64,000 nucleotides of DNA from Rhizomucor pusillus (taxonomy: Eukaryota > Mucoromycota > Mucoromycetes > Mucorales > Lichtheimiaceae). The stretch lies in assembly GCA_900175165.2 (NCBI GenBank), contig FWWN02000591.1, forward strand, positions 22,846-86,845, in the 5' to 3' direction. Positions 20,911 through 35,721 of the stretch are shown piece after piece. A program made the translations under genes and the position numbers. Positions within the stretch are counted from its first letter, which is position 1. Each line of letters opens with the position of its first letter. Under the pieces are notes generated by a model. It did not search any database. It saw nothing but the letters and a program-made list of their open reading frames with translations, and was not told where the DNA came from.

Positions 20911-21533
20911 ACGGTGCGACACGGAAGTCCAGAGGGTCTGTCTGAGAGATTGCTTGCCGAAAGCGCGGGCGCTGCTGCTTTGAGATCGGAGATCCAAGGG
21001 GTCGCTTGTTCTTTGAAGCTGCTTGGACTTTTGGACGTGTGCGTGCGAAGCATGGAGCATTAATAGCATATTTGCTTATAGTTAAAGATAGATCTTCAAG
21101 ATGTGAGCGCACGGTATCAAATGCCGATTTGCTGCATATATTTGACTCCAAAGGGGTGAGGTATTAGGTCTATTTCTGCCGGTAAACGCAGCCCGTCGTC
21201 CCTCTTGCATCGATTGACATCAAGATATTTGTTCATCATTAGTACTATCATAATATCATACGCTGACGTTTCAAGACAAAGTCGTAGCAGCATACTTTAC
21301 TCTTCTCCATGATCACGGTTGCATCACGCGTAAGAACCCACGTATTGATCATTTGTGCGCACGGGGCGTTTTGTTCCCATTTATGACAAGTAGAATTCAC
21401 TGCATTCGTAGATGATATTTGTTAGATAATGACATCCAAGGTTCCTTTAATTATACATAACAGCGATGCTGTCGGGCAGCTTTCAGAGACTGAGCCGTTC
21501 ATTTCGTTTTCTTTTTTCTTTCCTGCTGGACAT
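20911..21533. promoter_or_regulatory. Divergent intergenic region, AP-3 delta / 2OG oxygenase
   Basis: The two start codons point away from each other across about 620 bp (about 460 bp if the longer AP-3 delta start is used). No specific motif is claimed. Confidence 0.4.
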
Positions 21534-22291
21534 ATGGCCAAGAAGAAGTCAAACGCAGCAGCAGCAGCAGTTTCTCAACGGCAGCAGCAACAGCAGGACA
21601 CGGGCAAAGTGGGTCAGCTTCCTAAACTCGTCGTCAAGCGGGATCTCTCTGTTACAGAGCTGGAACCCAACCAGATCTACCTGATTCACAACTTTTTCAC
21701 TTCCAAGGAATGCGAAAGTCTTATACACCACTTCAACGCCTGCCTCAGCCTACGACCTGTGCCAGCTATACCCAAACCAGGGGAAGCCTTCCGTAGCAAT
21801 GACCGAGAATCAGTGCAGGATACAGCGATCGCACAACGAATATGGGACCTGGGTATCAAAAAGGCATGCTTGGAAACACCAGGCATATCTGAAGCATCTC
21901 TACCACGCAAACCTGTGGGACTCAACTCTAACATTCGAATTTACCGTTATCGAGAGGGTCAGGTGCGATATGGTCGCGTATGTGTATTTTAGCGCGTCTA
22001 ATATGTTTGTAGAGATTCGAAGGACATTACGACGAGTCTGTCTTTGATAAGGAACGCAAACTGTGGACCGATTGGACGCTTTTGATATATTTGAACGGTG
22101 ACATGCAAGGAGGAGAGACAGTGTTTTACAAGACTGTAACCAAAAAGCGAACTGCGGATCCTATCAGCGTCAAACCTGAAACGGGTTTAGCATTGCTGCA
22201 TCGCCATGGGAAGAATTGCATGTTTCACGAAGCACTGGAGGTTACCAAGGGCGAGAAATGGGTATTAAGGAGCGATGTCCTTGTTGGATAA
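21534..22291 (+). CDS. 2-oxoglutarate/Fe(II) oxygenase, prolyl 4-hydroxylase-like
   Basis: The product probably hydroxylates a protein or small substrate using iron and 2-oxoglutarate. Two exons (21534-21962 and 22013-22291, a 50-nt intron) give 235 residues. The N terminus is basic with Ala and Gln runs. The catalytic core shows GHYDES (His-x-Asp of the iron triad), ERKLWTDWTLLIYLN, GGETVFY and the distal His/2OG-binding part LLHRHGKNCMFHEALEV followed by GEKWVLRSDVL. No signal peptide is evident, so it is likely not an ER collagen-type hydroxylase. An in-frame ATG at 21429 would add 35 residues; that stretch looks like leader DNA. Confidence 0.85.
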
Positions 22292-24148
22292 TCTATCCGT
22301 CGATTCATGTGCGCGTGTCATGTGGGCTGGCTGCATACAGACAGAATATACGTACGTCTTTGTAAGAAAAATTGATTATCATCGGTCAGTAATCATTGTA
22401 GTTAATAAAGAAAAAACGATTGATGTTCGAAAACATTAGTATGGCAGCATAGAACAATGGAATCCTGCGAATAATTGTCAATAATAGCCGTGCATGCTTC
22501 TTTCTATTGAAGGCTCGATTTCCCTTCCAAACGTATGCAACAGAAGCACTCCTTTTTCCAGAAATGAAGACCGAATCTTTATGTTGCCGAATTGGATCTT
22601 GTATCATGCGGACAGGATATAAAATCAGGATACATAGGCTGAGCAGTTAGTATATGCAAATTACTGACGACTCTCGCTGTTACCAACATCTCCTTGAGTC
22701 TAGCTGCTACAGAGCTGTTTGTTCCGTCTACGTGTGTTCTTTTGAATTAAGAAAAAGCGGCGCAAAAGGCTGCGGAAAAAGGACTGCTGCCGACCAAACA
22801 GGAAACGTTACATGCCACAAACTTCGCCAACGGCTCACATCCGTGTCTCCACTCTAGCGGATATCTTATTACGAAATATAATCGTGAAGCAAAAGAAGGG
22901 CTTGAGTTGAATATGATATGGCAGCTGGATAGGTAGTATAGGTTGCTCATGGTAATTAGCTACAGTTAGCTGGGGTTGCTAAAAAGGACGCGGCCTTGAT
23001 GATATTAAATATCCTAAATACACGTAGATCCTCCTTGTTCTGTGTATCACAATACGCAGCCTGGCTGCATGATTACTAAAGGAAAAAGTAGATGGACAGA
23101 GTGACCTGTTATTACCGCGTTGTCGCAGCAAAAAGTCAATTTGGGTTGCAAACATCAGCCAGCGTCTGTTCCAAACCCGTTGATACCGGTAATTGTAAGT
23201 CAGGTCCGTGTGTAAGCGTTGTTTACACTTGGATGTTGCACGTCATCTTACAAGCAACAACCTTGAAAATATCGCGGGTCCTGGAAGGAACCCGGGCTGC
23301 GTAGCATTCAAAGCGACGGTGCCAAGACAAGAGGCACCATCCTCGTTGTTTAGCAATCCATTGTCAATATATCATGATTACATGTTTTCATACCGAGTTG
23401 AAACTTTCCACGATGATGTATATCTTGCAGGCGCTGGTGTTACACAAGGCGGATGGTGGCGCCAGAAATGGAGAATGTCTATCCATTGCCAAACATAGCT
23501 ACCTGGGAAAAATGAAAATGACCAGGGAAGCAAATTGCAGCTAGCCAGAGAGAAAAGCTCGATTTTCTGGGACAGTCAGGAACACAGAGCATCTACGCAT
23601 ATAGTTATCCATATCCAATCTGGAAATGTAAAGTACGTACAAGATTTGGTTCGGGTGCAATTACCGGAGATACATGCGACTTACGGAATCGAGAACCCGT
23701 CGTCCTATAGTCGCTCTTTCTCTCTCGCGTCATGGAATAGCTCATTGTACAACGAGCTGGAGACTTGTGCGTGCAACCTTGCGCAGTGGCGTATTATCAC
23801 CGCGGAACCATCGGAACCGCGACTGCAATGGTATGTATTGCAAGGCCCTGCGCTTTGGCCAAAGAATGGGGTCTCAATCTAGAGAGCTCGGCTGAACATG
23901 CTCTCGAAACAGAAAAATGAAAGTTAACAAAGGAGACGAGCTCTTGCTCACGAGGTCTTCTGCAGGGTCATGCTCTTATTTGCGGGTTGCACTGAGAAAA
24001 CGCCAACGTCGTAGCACTCGCGAGGCACTTGCTAGATGGCATCAAGCCGCTTTTCAAATATAAATATGTGTACTCATTTCTCTTTCGCTTTCTTTCCCCC
24101 GTATCCTTTTCCCAACTTACTTTTTGCTTAACTGCCAACCCTTCCACC
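22292..24148. other. Long intergenic region upstream of the forkhead gene
   Basis: Several ORFs of 60-115 codons lie at 22654-23895, but none has recognisable motifs or supporting splice sites. The last 100 bp before the forkhead ATG are CT-rich (near 24075-24110), as in many fungal promoters. Confidence 0.4.
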
Positions 24149-25949
24149 ATGAGTTCCAAAGTTCATCAACAGGCAACCACGCTCAAAAAGCCCAAAGACA
24201 GCAAGCGAACTTCAGCTCCTCCGTCCCAGTGCATGGGGATCATTTCTTCTTTTCCCATCATCCAAGAGGCTCCCAAACACGGCAAGAGCTCTAGCACGGA
24301 AGCTACTCTGAGTGCTCGCAGGCAGAAATCATCTGAGCTCAAGTTCAAGATTGAGAGTATTGGGACACAGCTTGAAGAAGACGACGATCTTGATATGTGT
24401 CCAGCACGCACACGGTCTTCCTGGCCACAACAAATCGTTCCATGGTGGAAGCCAAGTCATCCTCGTGAGAAGCCGCCGTATTCCTATGCTACGTTGATCG
24501 CCCACGCCATTTTGTCTAGCAAAGATGGTCGCCTGACTCTTTCTGACATTTATAAATGGATTTCGGAACATTACCCGTACTACGTTCTTGGTCAGCATGG
24601 ATGGCAGGTAAATATCCATATGCAGAAATCTGTTATTTTTGGAGCAATTGTTTCTGACGTTTATACACCAATGGACCCGATAGAATTCCATCCGTCATAA
24701 TTTATCTCTCAACAAGAAATGGTTCCTCAAGCTTGACCGTCGTCCTACGCAAGCAAACCCTGGAAAGGGCTGTTACTGGACCCTCATTGCTGGTACGGAG
24801 CAGATCTTCATTGACAATCTGACGCAAGCAGGTGGTCACTCTCGCAAACATCACGATATTGGGCTGACAGCCGAGCTTTCGATCGGTAACCAACGTCGGG
24901 GCTCGTATGGCCCAAAGCAGCAACAATCTGCTGCGAACTCTTTGGATTCCGCCCCTGACATGGTTATCACTCGACCCGAAGACTATGCCTCCAAAGATTC
25001 TAGAAAGAAGCCTGTAAAGATGTCGCCTCTTTACACCACTTTCCGCATGTCATGCAATGTTTCCACTCCTTCTAAGCAAAACAAGCGGGAAAATGGTTCA
25101 CTGCACAAGAAGCGCCAGAGCAAGAAACAAAAGCAGCAAACAAGAGAGCAGGACGAAGACTCAGACTGCGACAGTGGTGTCGATGTCGGTAACGAATATG
25201 TAGAGCCAAATAACAAGAAATGTCTTCCCTCGCAAGAATCAGATCAATGGGCCGCTCTTCTGGATATGCCCTGGTCTGTTGAAGATTGGTTGCTTCCCGT
25301 AGCTGCCGCTACCGCCAACAACAACAACAACGACGACGATGCTCTTGCTTTCCAACAGCCACCAGCTCCAATTCAAGAAGACAATGGCACTTGCACCGGC
25401 ACACTCCTTGATCATACCACTATGCTTCCTTGGGACGACACAGGGCTTACATGGCAGCCACAGGATACCATCCAGAGCCAAACGTATCCAACCCTTTTGG
25501 CATCACGTTACGATCCTCAAGACTACCAGCTGCAGCATATCCAAAATACAGAGGAGCAGGTTGAAGACTGCCTCAAAGAACTTTTGAAGTTTCAGGAGCA
25601 ACAGCAACATGGATATCAACAAGGACAGCAGCAACAGCAACAGTATCTGCGACTATCACGTCCTCCGAAACGAGCAAACGTTACCATCGATCTCCTGAAC
25701 GATGATGAAGTTACTCAAAAATACCTGCACTTTGACGATGACTCTAACGAGTACAGCTATGCTGACGATGAAGATGATGAATTCGAAGCTAGTGCTACTC
25801 ATCAGCAGCAGTCGCAATTACAGCAACAGGCGCCACAGGTTTCTGTTCACCATGATTTTGATGACTTCCCATTGGATACCCCTTCTTCGATTCTGCAACA
25901 ACATCATGAATTTGCATCCATGCGCGAGCTTTTGTATTCAAAGATTTAA
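24149..25949 (+). CDS. Forkhead transcription factor
   Basis: This is a sequence-specific nuclear regulator. Two exons (24149-24607 and 24684-25949) give 574 residues. The forkhead domain spans about residues 107-190: EKPPYSYATLIAHAIL, LTLSDIYKWISEHYPYY, GWQ then, across the 76-nt intron, NSIRHNLSLNKKWFLKLDR and GKGCYWTL. The intron falls inside the domain between Gln and Asn of the recognition helix. The N terminus is basic and Ser-rich. The C-terminal half has a bipartite-like basic stretch (KKRQSKKQKQQ), Asn and Gln runs and acidic patches suited to activation. No FHA domain was seen, so it resembles FKH/FHL factors without FHA. Cdc48 converges from the right. Confidence 0.95.
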
Positions 25950-26344
25950 GCGTCTGTCTGCATAGATAAAAAGTGTTATGTACAATATCTTCCCAATACA
26001 TATACCATTTCCGTCTTTGCTTTCCCTTTTCCAAACACTGGACCGATGCAAGTGCCAAGTGCTGCACAAGTGCTTCAAACCTTTCCCTTTTTTTGTTTTT
26101 GGAACGAATAAACAATGGTTTACTTTAGAAAATCAAAAGAAGCGAATTTTACACCGCTATTGCCAAATTGGTTTCAATGAAAACACGTCTCCTAACTTAA
26201 ATCAATGTACGCGAATGATTTTATAACAAAATGGCATCTTTGTTTTTCTACATAGACTTTTGATTAAAACGCTTGCTTTTGCAAAACAAGATGTACATTC
26301 TTTTTAATCAAAGATATAACAAGATTTATCATCAATTCACAGTT
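25950..26344. other. Convergent 3' region, forkhead / Cdc48
   Basis: It holds the 3' ends of two convergent genes and is AT-rich. No gene was recognised. Confidence 0.4.
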
Positions 26345-29390
<3,046 letters not shown>

Positions 29391-29536
29391 TATTCAATGA
29401 GTATGAATAACGATAAAGAAAGGTGTGGAAAACGTAAGAGCGGGTTTTTTATGCTGATTGAGATGACACGTAAGCGCCCGCAGCCCCGAATTTGGTGCTG
29501 AAGTGCAAATTCACACACGTCATTGATCTTTTGCTT
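29391..29536. promoter_or_regulatory. Compact bidirectional promoter, CDC48 / BRAT1-like
   Basis: Only 146 bp separate the two divergent start codons, so both 5' UTRs and core promoters must share or overlap here. The sequence contains CACGTAAGCGCC and a purine-rich GATAAAGAAAGG. No named site is claimed. Confidence 0.55.
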
Positions 29537-32500
29537 ATGGACTCAGAAGTAGACCGTGCTCAAAGTGTCTTGCGGGCGATCCCGCAAATGTCACGGGAGA
29601 TCGTGGACGATACAATGTACGAGAAAGTGTTCTCATTCTTAAAAGGCTTTGTGGAGTGTGGAAGGTCGCAATTGTTGGACTCTTGGGGCGTATTCGATAT
29701 ATTACTACAGGTGCATATCTCGTCCAGAAAAGGGATAAGGGACAGATCGCTAAGATTATATATTACCAAATTGGCGACAATGTTAAGGCATGCGAGCAAA
29801 AGGACCAAGATTATCGCGTCATCAACCTATGCTATCGAATCCTGGGGTTGGTCGTGGGACAGTCTGAAAAGGACAATGCTAGCATCTTTGACAAACTGCA
29901 AAGCCAGCACGGACATCTCTTGGATCGACTAGTCTCGGATATTAATAATCCTCAGCCCGCTGTGAGATGCGCGGTGTTAGAGGCCCTTTACAGTTGCATG
30001 CCTTGCAATCATGCGGCACAATGGTAACAAACAGCATGATTATCAAAATGAATGCTCAAAATATATATTTGACACCTGCCTCGATTTAGGCTTCTTGAAC
30101 TGAAAGATATTACAAAAGCTATATCCGTGATTTGCACAGATGGCAGTACATATGTACGTAATCATTGAGAATATTGACACCGAACAAAACTGAATGTCAT
30201 ATCTTAAGATTATAGATCAATTCTGTCAGTTGTATAGCCTCGTGCTTAAGCTATCTTCAACCAGCGCAACGCATCGTGAACTACAGATTGCGCTAAATCC
30301 ATCGAAAGAGATAAAATGCATACTGCAATCTGCGATATCATCTACTACAGTAGTGAATGCTCTAGATTTCTGCTACAGTGTTGCAAATATGCGAACAAAT
30401 GAAGCCTGGAAGTATATGCTGGATGAAAATTTGGTACAAGTCAAGGAAATTTGCGCTTCTGATTTGGATGGCTGATCAGCTGAAGCATTTAGCTACAACC
30501 TCTGTTGCCATTACTCTGCAAAGAAGATAGACTTGCAAATGACCGCATTTTGGAGATATTGAATGTCATATTCGACTGGACACCGGATCCATTGCTGTTG
30601 CTGGCGGAGAAACAGGAAGCCGCTGTGGAAGACAAGGAAAATCCGATTGAGCGAGGTATTAGATGCAAGTCCTCTATTCGCACATTTATTGACTGGAAAA
30701 TACATAGCGTATAACTATATACGCAAGTTTTCAGAGACTATGGCATTGCAAGTGACAAGCATGTCTACATTACAGACAGCAGTATCCTTATTGGAAACAT
30801 CAGCTGTGCTGCTTCAGCGTTTAAAGACTCCAGCCTTCGGGGAACTTTACGAAACGTTAAGGAATTTGCTTCTGCTTTGCATTGGAGTCGATACTGATTT
30901 GCAAAGTGCTACGCATACCAATGTGAGAGGATTTAAGCACGATTACTGCTATAGAGATCTATTACTAATTACAACTATTAGATTTTGAGACTGCTGAGAA
31001 GATCCATTTCTGCAAAAAAGTCGTTTCTACACGAAGTATTGCGTGCATTGCAAAATATACTTAAAGTATATTCTTTCAACGAAGAAGTCAGTTAAGAATC
31101 CTGTGCGTAAGCTTGTGAGTTTGCGAGCTTATATGTTTTGATAGATCCGGCATTTATCGGAAGACATATTGGCGATCTTGAAGATACGCAAGCTGTCATC
31201 GGATAAGAGGGTGCTGCAACCAGCGTTAGAGTTGCTAGGTGGTTTACTTGACCAAATTTCATCTACGGAACTCATCGACTATACCCAATCTCAACTGTCT
31301 AAGGTATGCTGTAGATAAAAAACACAAAAAATGACGCGCATTTCTAAACTTGGCGTTTAACAGTCCATTGACATCCTTGTTGACATGCTCAACGATTTTT
31401 CGATGAGCAGCCAAAACGTGTCTCTTATTTTGAAATTTATTAGCAAATTGCTAACGAATGATAATCTGAGTGCCTTCATGCTCGATCCGGTTTGTGGTTT
31501 GGATATGTACATGCCATGGATATAGGCACTAATCTGTAAACGCGCAAAAGATGACTTCGGGCAGTCTAATGAATGCATTGGAACTTATGATCATGAACCC
31601 GGAATGGGATGCACGGGACGACGCTATATCCTTTGTAGGAAGTCTCTTCGATCCAGTAAGTCGATATTTTCGAATTTTCACACCGGCAACTATCTGACGT
31701 GTAAGCAAGCCTTCGTTTGGTGCGCCAATCACTTTTGCACTATCACATGATCTCCCATTGCAGGTTATCGATCTCATACAGGATCCCGATACATTTGTGC
31801 GAGCTTCTGCCGTAGAAATGCTAGAGGTACGAAATAGTTGTTACAGCGTTGTACAGTTAATGTTAAAAAATTTGGATAGAAAATGATGCAAGTTCCGGAA
31901 GGCTGGATGTATATACAGCAACATCAGCGCACTCGAGATATAGCACGCAAGTTGCCCAGTCTACTTTATGATCCAGAATCCTACGTACGGCGGGCAGCCT
32001 TGGGTTCTATCAGTTGCCTTATCAGCAATAGATCGTGCGAGGGCATGATCATTGAAAGGGACCCCTTGCATGACAAGGAATCTTTAAAGTATGCATGCAT
32101 TGAGAGTCGTTTATCCTATCTTTGACTGCTTAACACTATGCCTTTGTAGTAAAGCTCTTGTTGATGAATTAATGGGAGACCCGGATTCAGAAGTACGGTC
32201 AAGAGTTTGCCGGATGCTACTGGCTCTTTGGAATTTGCATTTGCATACAAGCGAACAGGCAAAACGAAGTCGATCAGAAGGGGAAAAGCTGGGTGGATAT
32301 CAGCCGCTTTTCTATATCTTGGAGGGTGACAAACGACTTTTGGAAGCTGTATGAAAGGCAGTCATTTAAACATTTGGAAACGCATTTAACATATTATTTT
32401 GTAGACTGAAGATACGCACCGTCTCGTGCGGAAAGAGGCAATACATGCAATTCGAAAGATATTACAAGACTACCCCACCGATGCAAAAGTGGCACATAAG

Positions 32501-32701
32501 CGGAAATATATCGAAGATACAGATGCAGATGAAGAGTTGCTCAGAAAATTTGCAGCTTTGGATCTTAACGCACTAGAGGAATCTACGTTACCAGAACACC
32601 TATACGCCGAGGCTCTTGATATTAGTACCACAATGATGACATCCCAGACTCCTCTCGAAAATGTCAACGACGATGGCAATCGGCTAGACTGTTACAACTA
32701 A
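29537..32701 (+). CDS. BRAT1-like HEAT-repeat protein
   Basis: Fourteen exons join to about 763-770 residues: 29537-29710, about 29788-30023, 30090-30153, 30209-30433, 30493-30655, 30735-30922, 30982-31065 (or 31086), 31145-31303, 31364-31489, 31551-31655, 31764-31826, 31880-32088, 32150-32348 and 32405-32701. The N terminus (MDSEVDRAQ then VDDTMYEKVFSFLKGF) and HEAT units such as WDARDDAISFVG and DPDTFVRASAVEML resemble human BRAT1 as I remember it. So does the end, ALDLNALEES then DGNRLDCYN. BRAT1 is reported to chaperone the Integrator nuclease INTS11, its C-terminal Cys-Tyr tail reaching the active site. Two intron boundaries are ambiguous but in phase. An apparent frameshift at 30655 is an 79-nt intron. 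Confidence 0.65.
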
Positions 32702-32761
32702 TGGCAGATATGTATAAATATATATCGACGAACAATGGTGGACGCTAAGCATATAAGGGAG

Positions 32762-33551
32762 TTATCTATTTACCGCTGCTTGCCGGCTTCTTTCTCGGCC
32801 TGCAGACGTCGCTTCTTGATCATTGTATTCATGTATGTACCGAAAACTAGTAGCAATCGGAGTCAGTTGCAAACTGTGCATTGTGCGCAAGGCATTCCGC
32901 AACATACCAAAGGCGACAATGTTGAAGAAAGGCACCCATGTATATTGGGGCAAAAAGTTCTGTGCAAATATGAGTGCAATGGGAGAAACAACCCAGGATA
33001 CTTTCTGCATAGATAAAAGGCCGTTCCGGACGGCTGCCTTGATTTGTTTGAAGGATCTGGCACCAGCCAAAATAGTCATGACAGAGATATAGACTTAGTA
33101 AGAGAGTTACATCGATCAGTTACTGGATTAATTGCAGTGCGATGGGATCTTTGTTATACCTGAGTTCATGGTAGGGGATATAACTAGGTTGGAGAAGAGG
33201 AGCTGTCCAATTTTAGCTTGCTTTGGGCTTTTGCCCGCAAAAAGTCGGTTCATAATTTCGTACAAAAGATGGTTCAAGGGACCGGAGACAAGCAAACCTG
33301 CATGTTTTTTTGTTAGCTCTCTTCCTCCCCTTTGCCACCATCACAGCCCAGTTAGACTTGCCGTAGGCTGCCATTTGGAGGATCCGCTTAACGTCTCGCT
33401 GCATTCCGGAAAGTTTCTGTGCTGTCATTTCCTGACAGCCGTTCAGGACGCCGTTGGTGACGGCCTTAGTACGGAGCGGGTTTGTCGCCAGCTGCGTGAG
33501 ATACCAAACCAACCAACTCGGAATTGCAGGAGATGCAGCGGGTGTCGACAT
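32762..33551 (-). CDS. Mpv17/PMP22-family membrane protein
   Basis: Members are small four-helix proteins of the peroxisomal or inner mitochondrial membrane (Pxmp2, Sym1/Mpv17). Three exons (33551-33362, 33297-33160, 33093-32762) give 219 residues. The order WLVWYLTQLATNPLRTKA, GCQEMTAQKLSG, YGLLVSGPLNHLLYEIM, AKIGQLLFSNLVISP, KVSWVVSPIALIFAQ and WVPFFNIVAFG follows the family pattern. The tail is hydrophilic (residues about 185-219). Intron 1 starts GCAAGT, a GC-AG intron. Peroxisomal versus mitochondrial location cannot be decided. Its stop codon is 60 bp from that of the convergent BRAT1-like gene. Confidence 0.88.
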
Positions 33552-35635
33552 GTCTACCAAAGAGCTTAAAAAACGGTGGGATTTTGGGCTTTCTTCCTCA
33601 CGTAATATATTCAAGACTTCCAACTCAGCAATTATACTGTCTTTGTACCTGACAAGATCGCACTGGTGTGTTTTTTCCCAAGCAAGTCGGTCTTGGGAAT
33701 ACCTTAAGGTGTTTCTGGTATCTGGTATCGTGGACAAGCCCTATCGTTACCATAGAAACCGAGGAAGTTGTCATTATGGACACCCTATGAAGAAAGGTGA
33801 TTACAATGTGGGGTAACATGTTACAAAGATTTCCCGAGACTGATAAAAGGTCTTAAAATTGGCCTGAGATAAATAATGTCTTGTCTAGTTTCATTGTATC
33901 GTAACCTGACGCTGTATTTGCTATGAATCGTAAGTCATGCTATTTAGTCTTAAACACAGTCATGTATAATATCTTTTGCATGCAGCGCATCTCTTGATGA
34001 TGGGCATAGATCGCGGGAAGAATCTTATTTGAAAATCACTTTAAAAATCCCACTGATTTTTGACAAACTAGCTTTTAATGAGTTCTCCACTTTGGTCACC
34101 CTTGAATTACTGAGGAACCAATCTGGAGGAGATGCATAAACGAAAGAATATGGTGGTCGATGCTCAAAGACAGAATATCCTTATTTACCTGAGCTTATTT
34201 GACAGAGAGAGAACTATGAGAGCACAATTCGAAAGTTACTTCACGCTCTGGAAATATATGAATTTGCTGACAGCTTACAGTAACTTGCTTTTCTGATCAG
34301 CTATTGATATATTGGAGGAATACTAGAAGTGAGCTTAGAGCTTAATAGAGTAGGTAATTGGATTTGCTCAAGTCTCCTATACATTACGGATTGATTACAT
34401 AAAATGACCAATCAGTTTAAGTGCTTGTATATACGCTTCAGCCAGCCGTCCTAAACAAAGCACATGACTTTTAGCAATACATCTTTTCCACTAATTGCTG
34501 AGGTATATGCAATAACTTGTACTTATGCCTATAAATCAAAGCAAGTAAAAATTACAAATTTACCCAGCGGCATTGCTTTTTTGATATTTTTGTGAAGAAT
34601 ACGTGGTACGTAGTGACAGTTGTCATATTCTTCGGGACCTGACGTCATATTGGTCATTTGATATCTGGCATAATCGATAGTCAATGACTTTTTCAGTAGT
34701 TTGCATCGATGTTACTTTATACACATACATGAATTGTCATGCACGTATAACTGCAAGGATCAAAATCTACGCTCAACAATATAGCATGGTACGCATATGT
34801 GTTAGTTTAGGACCATAAATGCTCATTTATGGAAAAAAGCAAAGACCTAAGGAACCTGTAGCTATTCGCTCTAGTGAAAATCAGTTCTGATAGCTACTTG
34901 CCCAGATTAGCAACAGCGTTCCTTCGAAATTGAAAATTAAAGGCTTTCTTTTTCTTTTTCGCGCCTGAAGCATGGCGGGAGGGCTGCTTGAAAGTACATA
35001 ACGTTTGAGGAGAAATAAAGCAGTAAGTTTCGCCAGGCACTTAAATACAAGTTTGCAGGTAATTGCATGGATTTAAAAACGGATATAATCAAACTTGCGA
35101 TTTACACTATGACAATGTCATAGAGTATCATGTACGCAAAGCAATAGACACGAAAAAGCCTGTCATGGCAAATACAATGACAAATAATGCAAAGAGCTTT
35201 GTGAGAAATGCCTATCACTGACGACAGAATTGTTGTTTCCCACGCAGGCAACTTTGCGCAAAAAAAGGTTCCCGCAAGTTTTATCGGGCCCGGATCTACC
35301 CTGAGATTGACTTTTTGTCCACTTGGAACTGAGGCATAAAGTTGAGCAACATCGAACCTGGAGCCTCAATACATGGTAAAAATCGAGAATACAGCGTCGT
35401 TGGTTATGATTTAACTGACGACGCTGCATGCGACTGATGCAGAGCTAACTTTGGATGCATGCAAGAGACAAGGTACAAATGGTGCCCATCGTCAAGGGTA
35501 GGAGGATTGGGCGGGCTAGAGGAAAGAAGCGGCCTGTCCGTCGACCCACCACGTGCAGTCTGAGTTTCCTTTAGGAAAGCAAGCTGCAGTTTTCAAAATT
35601 TGCAGGCCCTTCTTTTCTCTTCCTTCAATTTTTTT
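33552..35635. other. Two-kilobase intergenic region, no gene recognised
   Basis: It holds the Mpv17-like promoter on the left and probably the upstream region and first exon of the bHLH gene on the right. Only short ORFs without motifs occur. It ends at a run of Ns. Confidence 0.4.
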
Positions 35636-35683
35636 NNNNNNNNNNNNNNNNNNNNNNNNNNNNNNNNNNNNNNNNNNNNNNNN
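35636..35683. other. Assembly gap (48 N)
   Basis: Ns are flanked on both sides by T-runs, which suggests the assembly failed at a poly-T or CT tract. The bHLH 5' end lies at or before it. Confidence 0.95.
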
Positions 35684-35721
35684 TTTTTTCATGAATCATG
35701 CTCCTCACTAACCATTATTCA

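Noticed and set aside
22654..23895. Series of 67-115-codon ORFs upstream of the forkhead gene
   Set aside because: No recognisable protein, no good splice sites; composition fits intergenic DNA.
30640..30740. Apparent +1 frameshift in the BRAT1-like gene
   Set aside because: A GTATTAG...TTTTCAG intron at 30656-30734 joins the two frames exactly and makes the phase bookkeeping work, so no mutation is needed.
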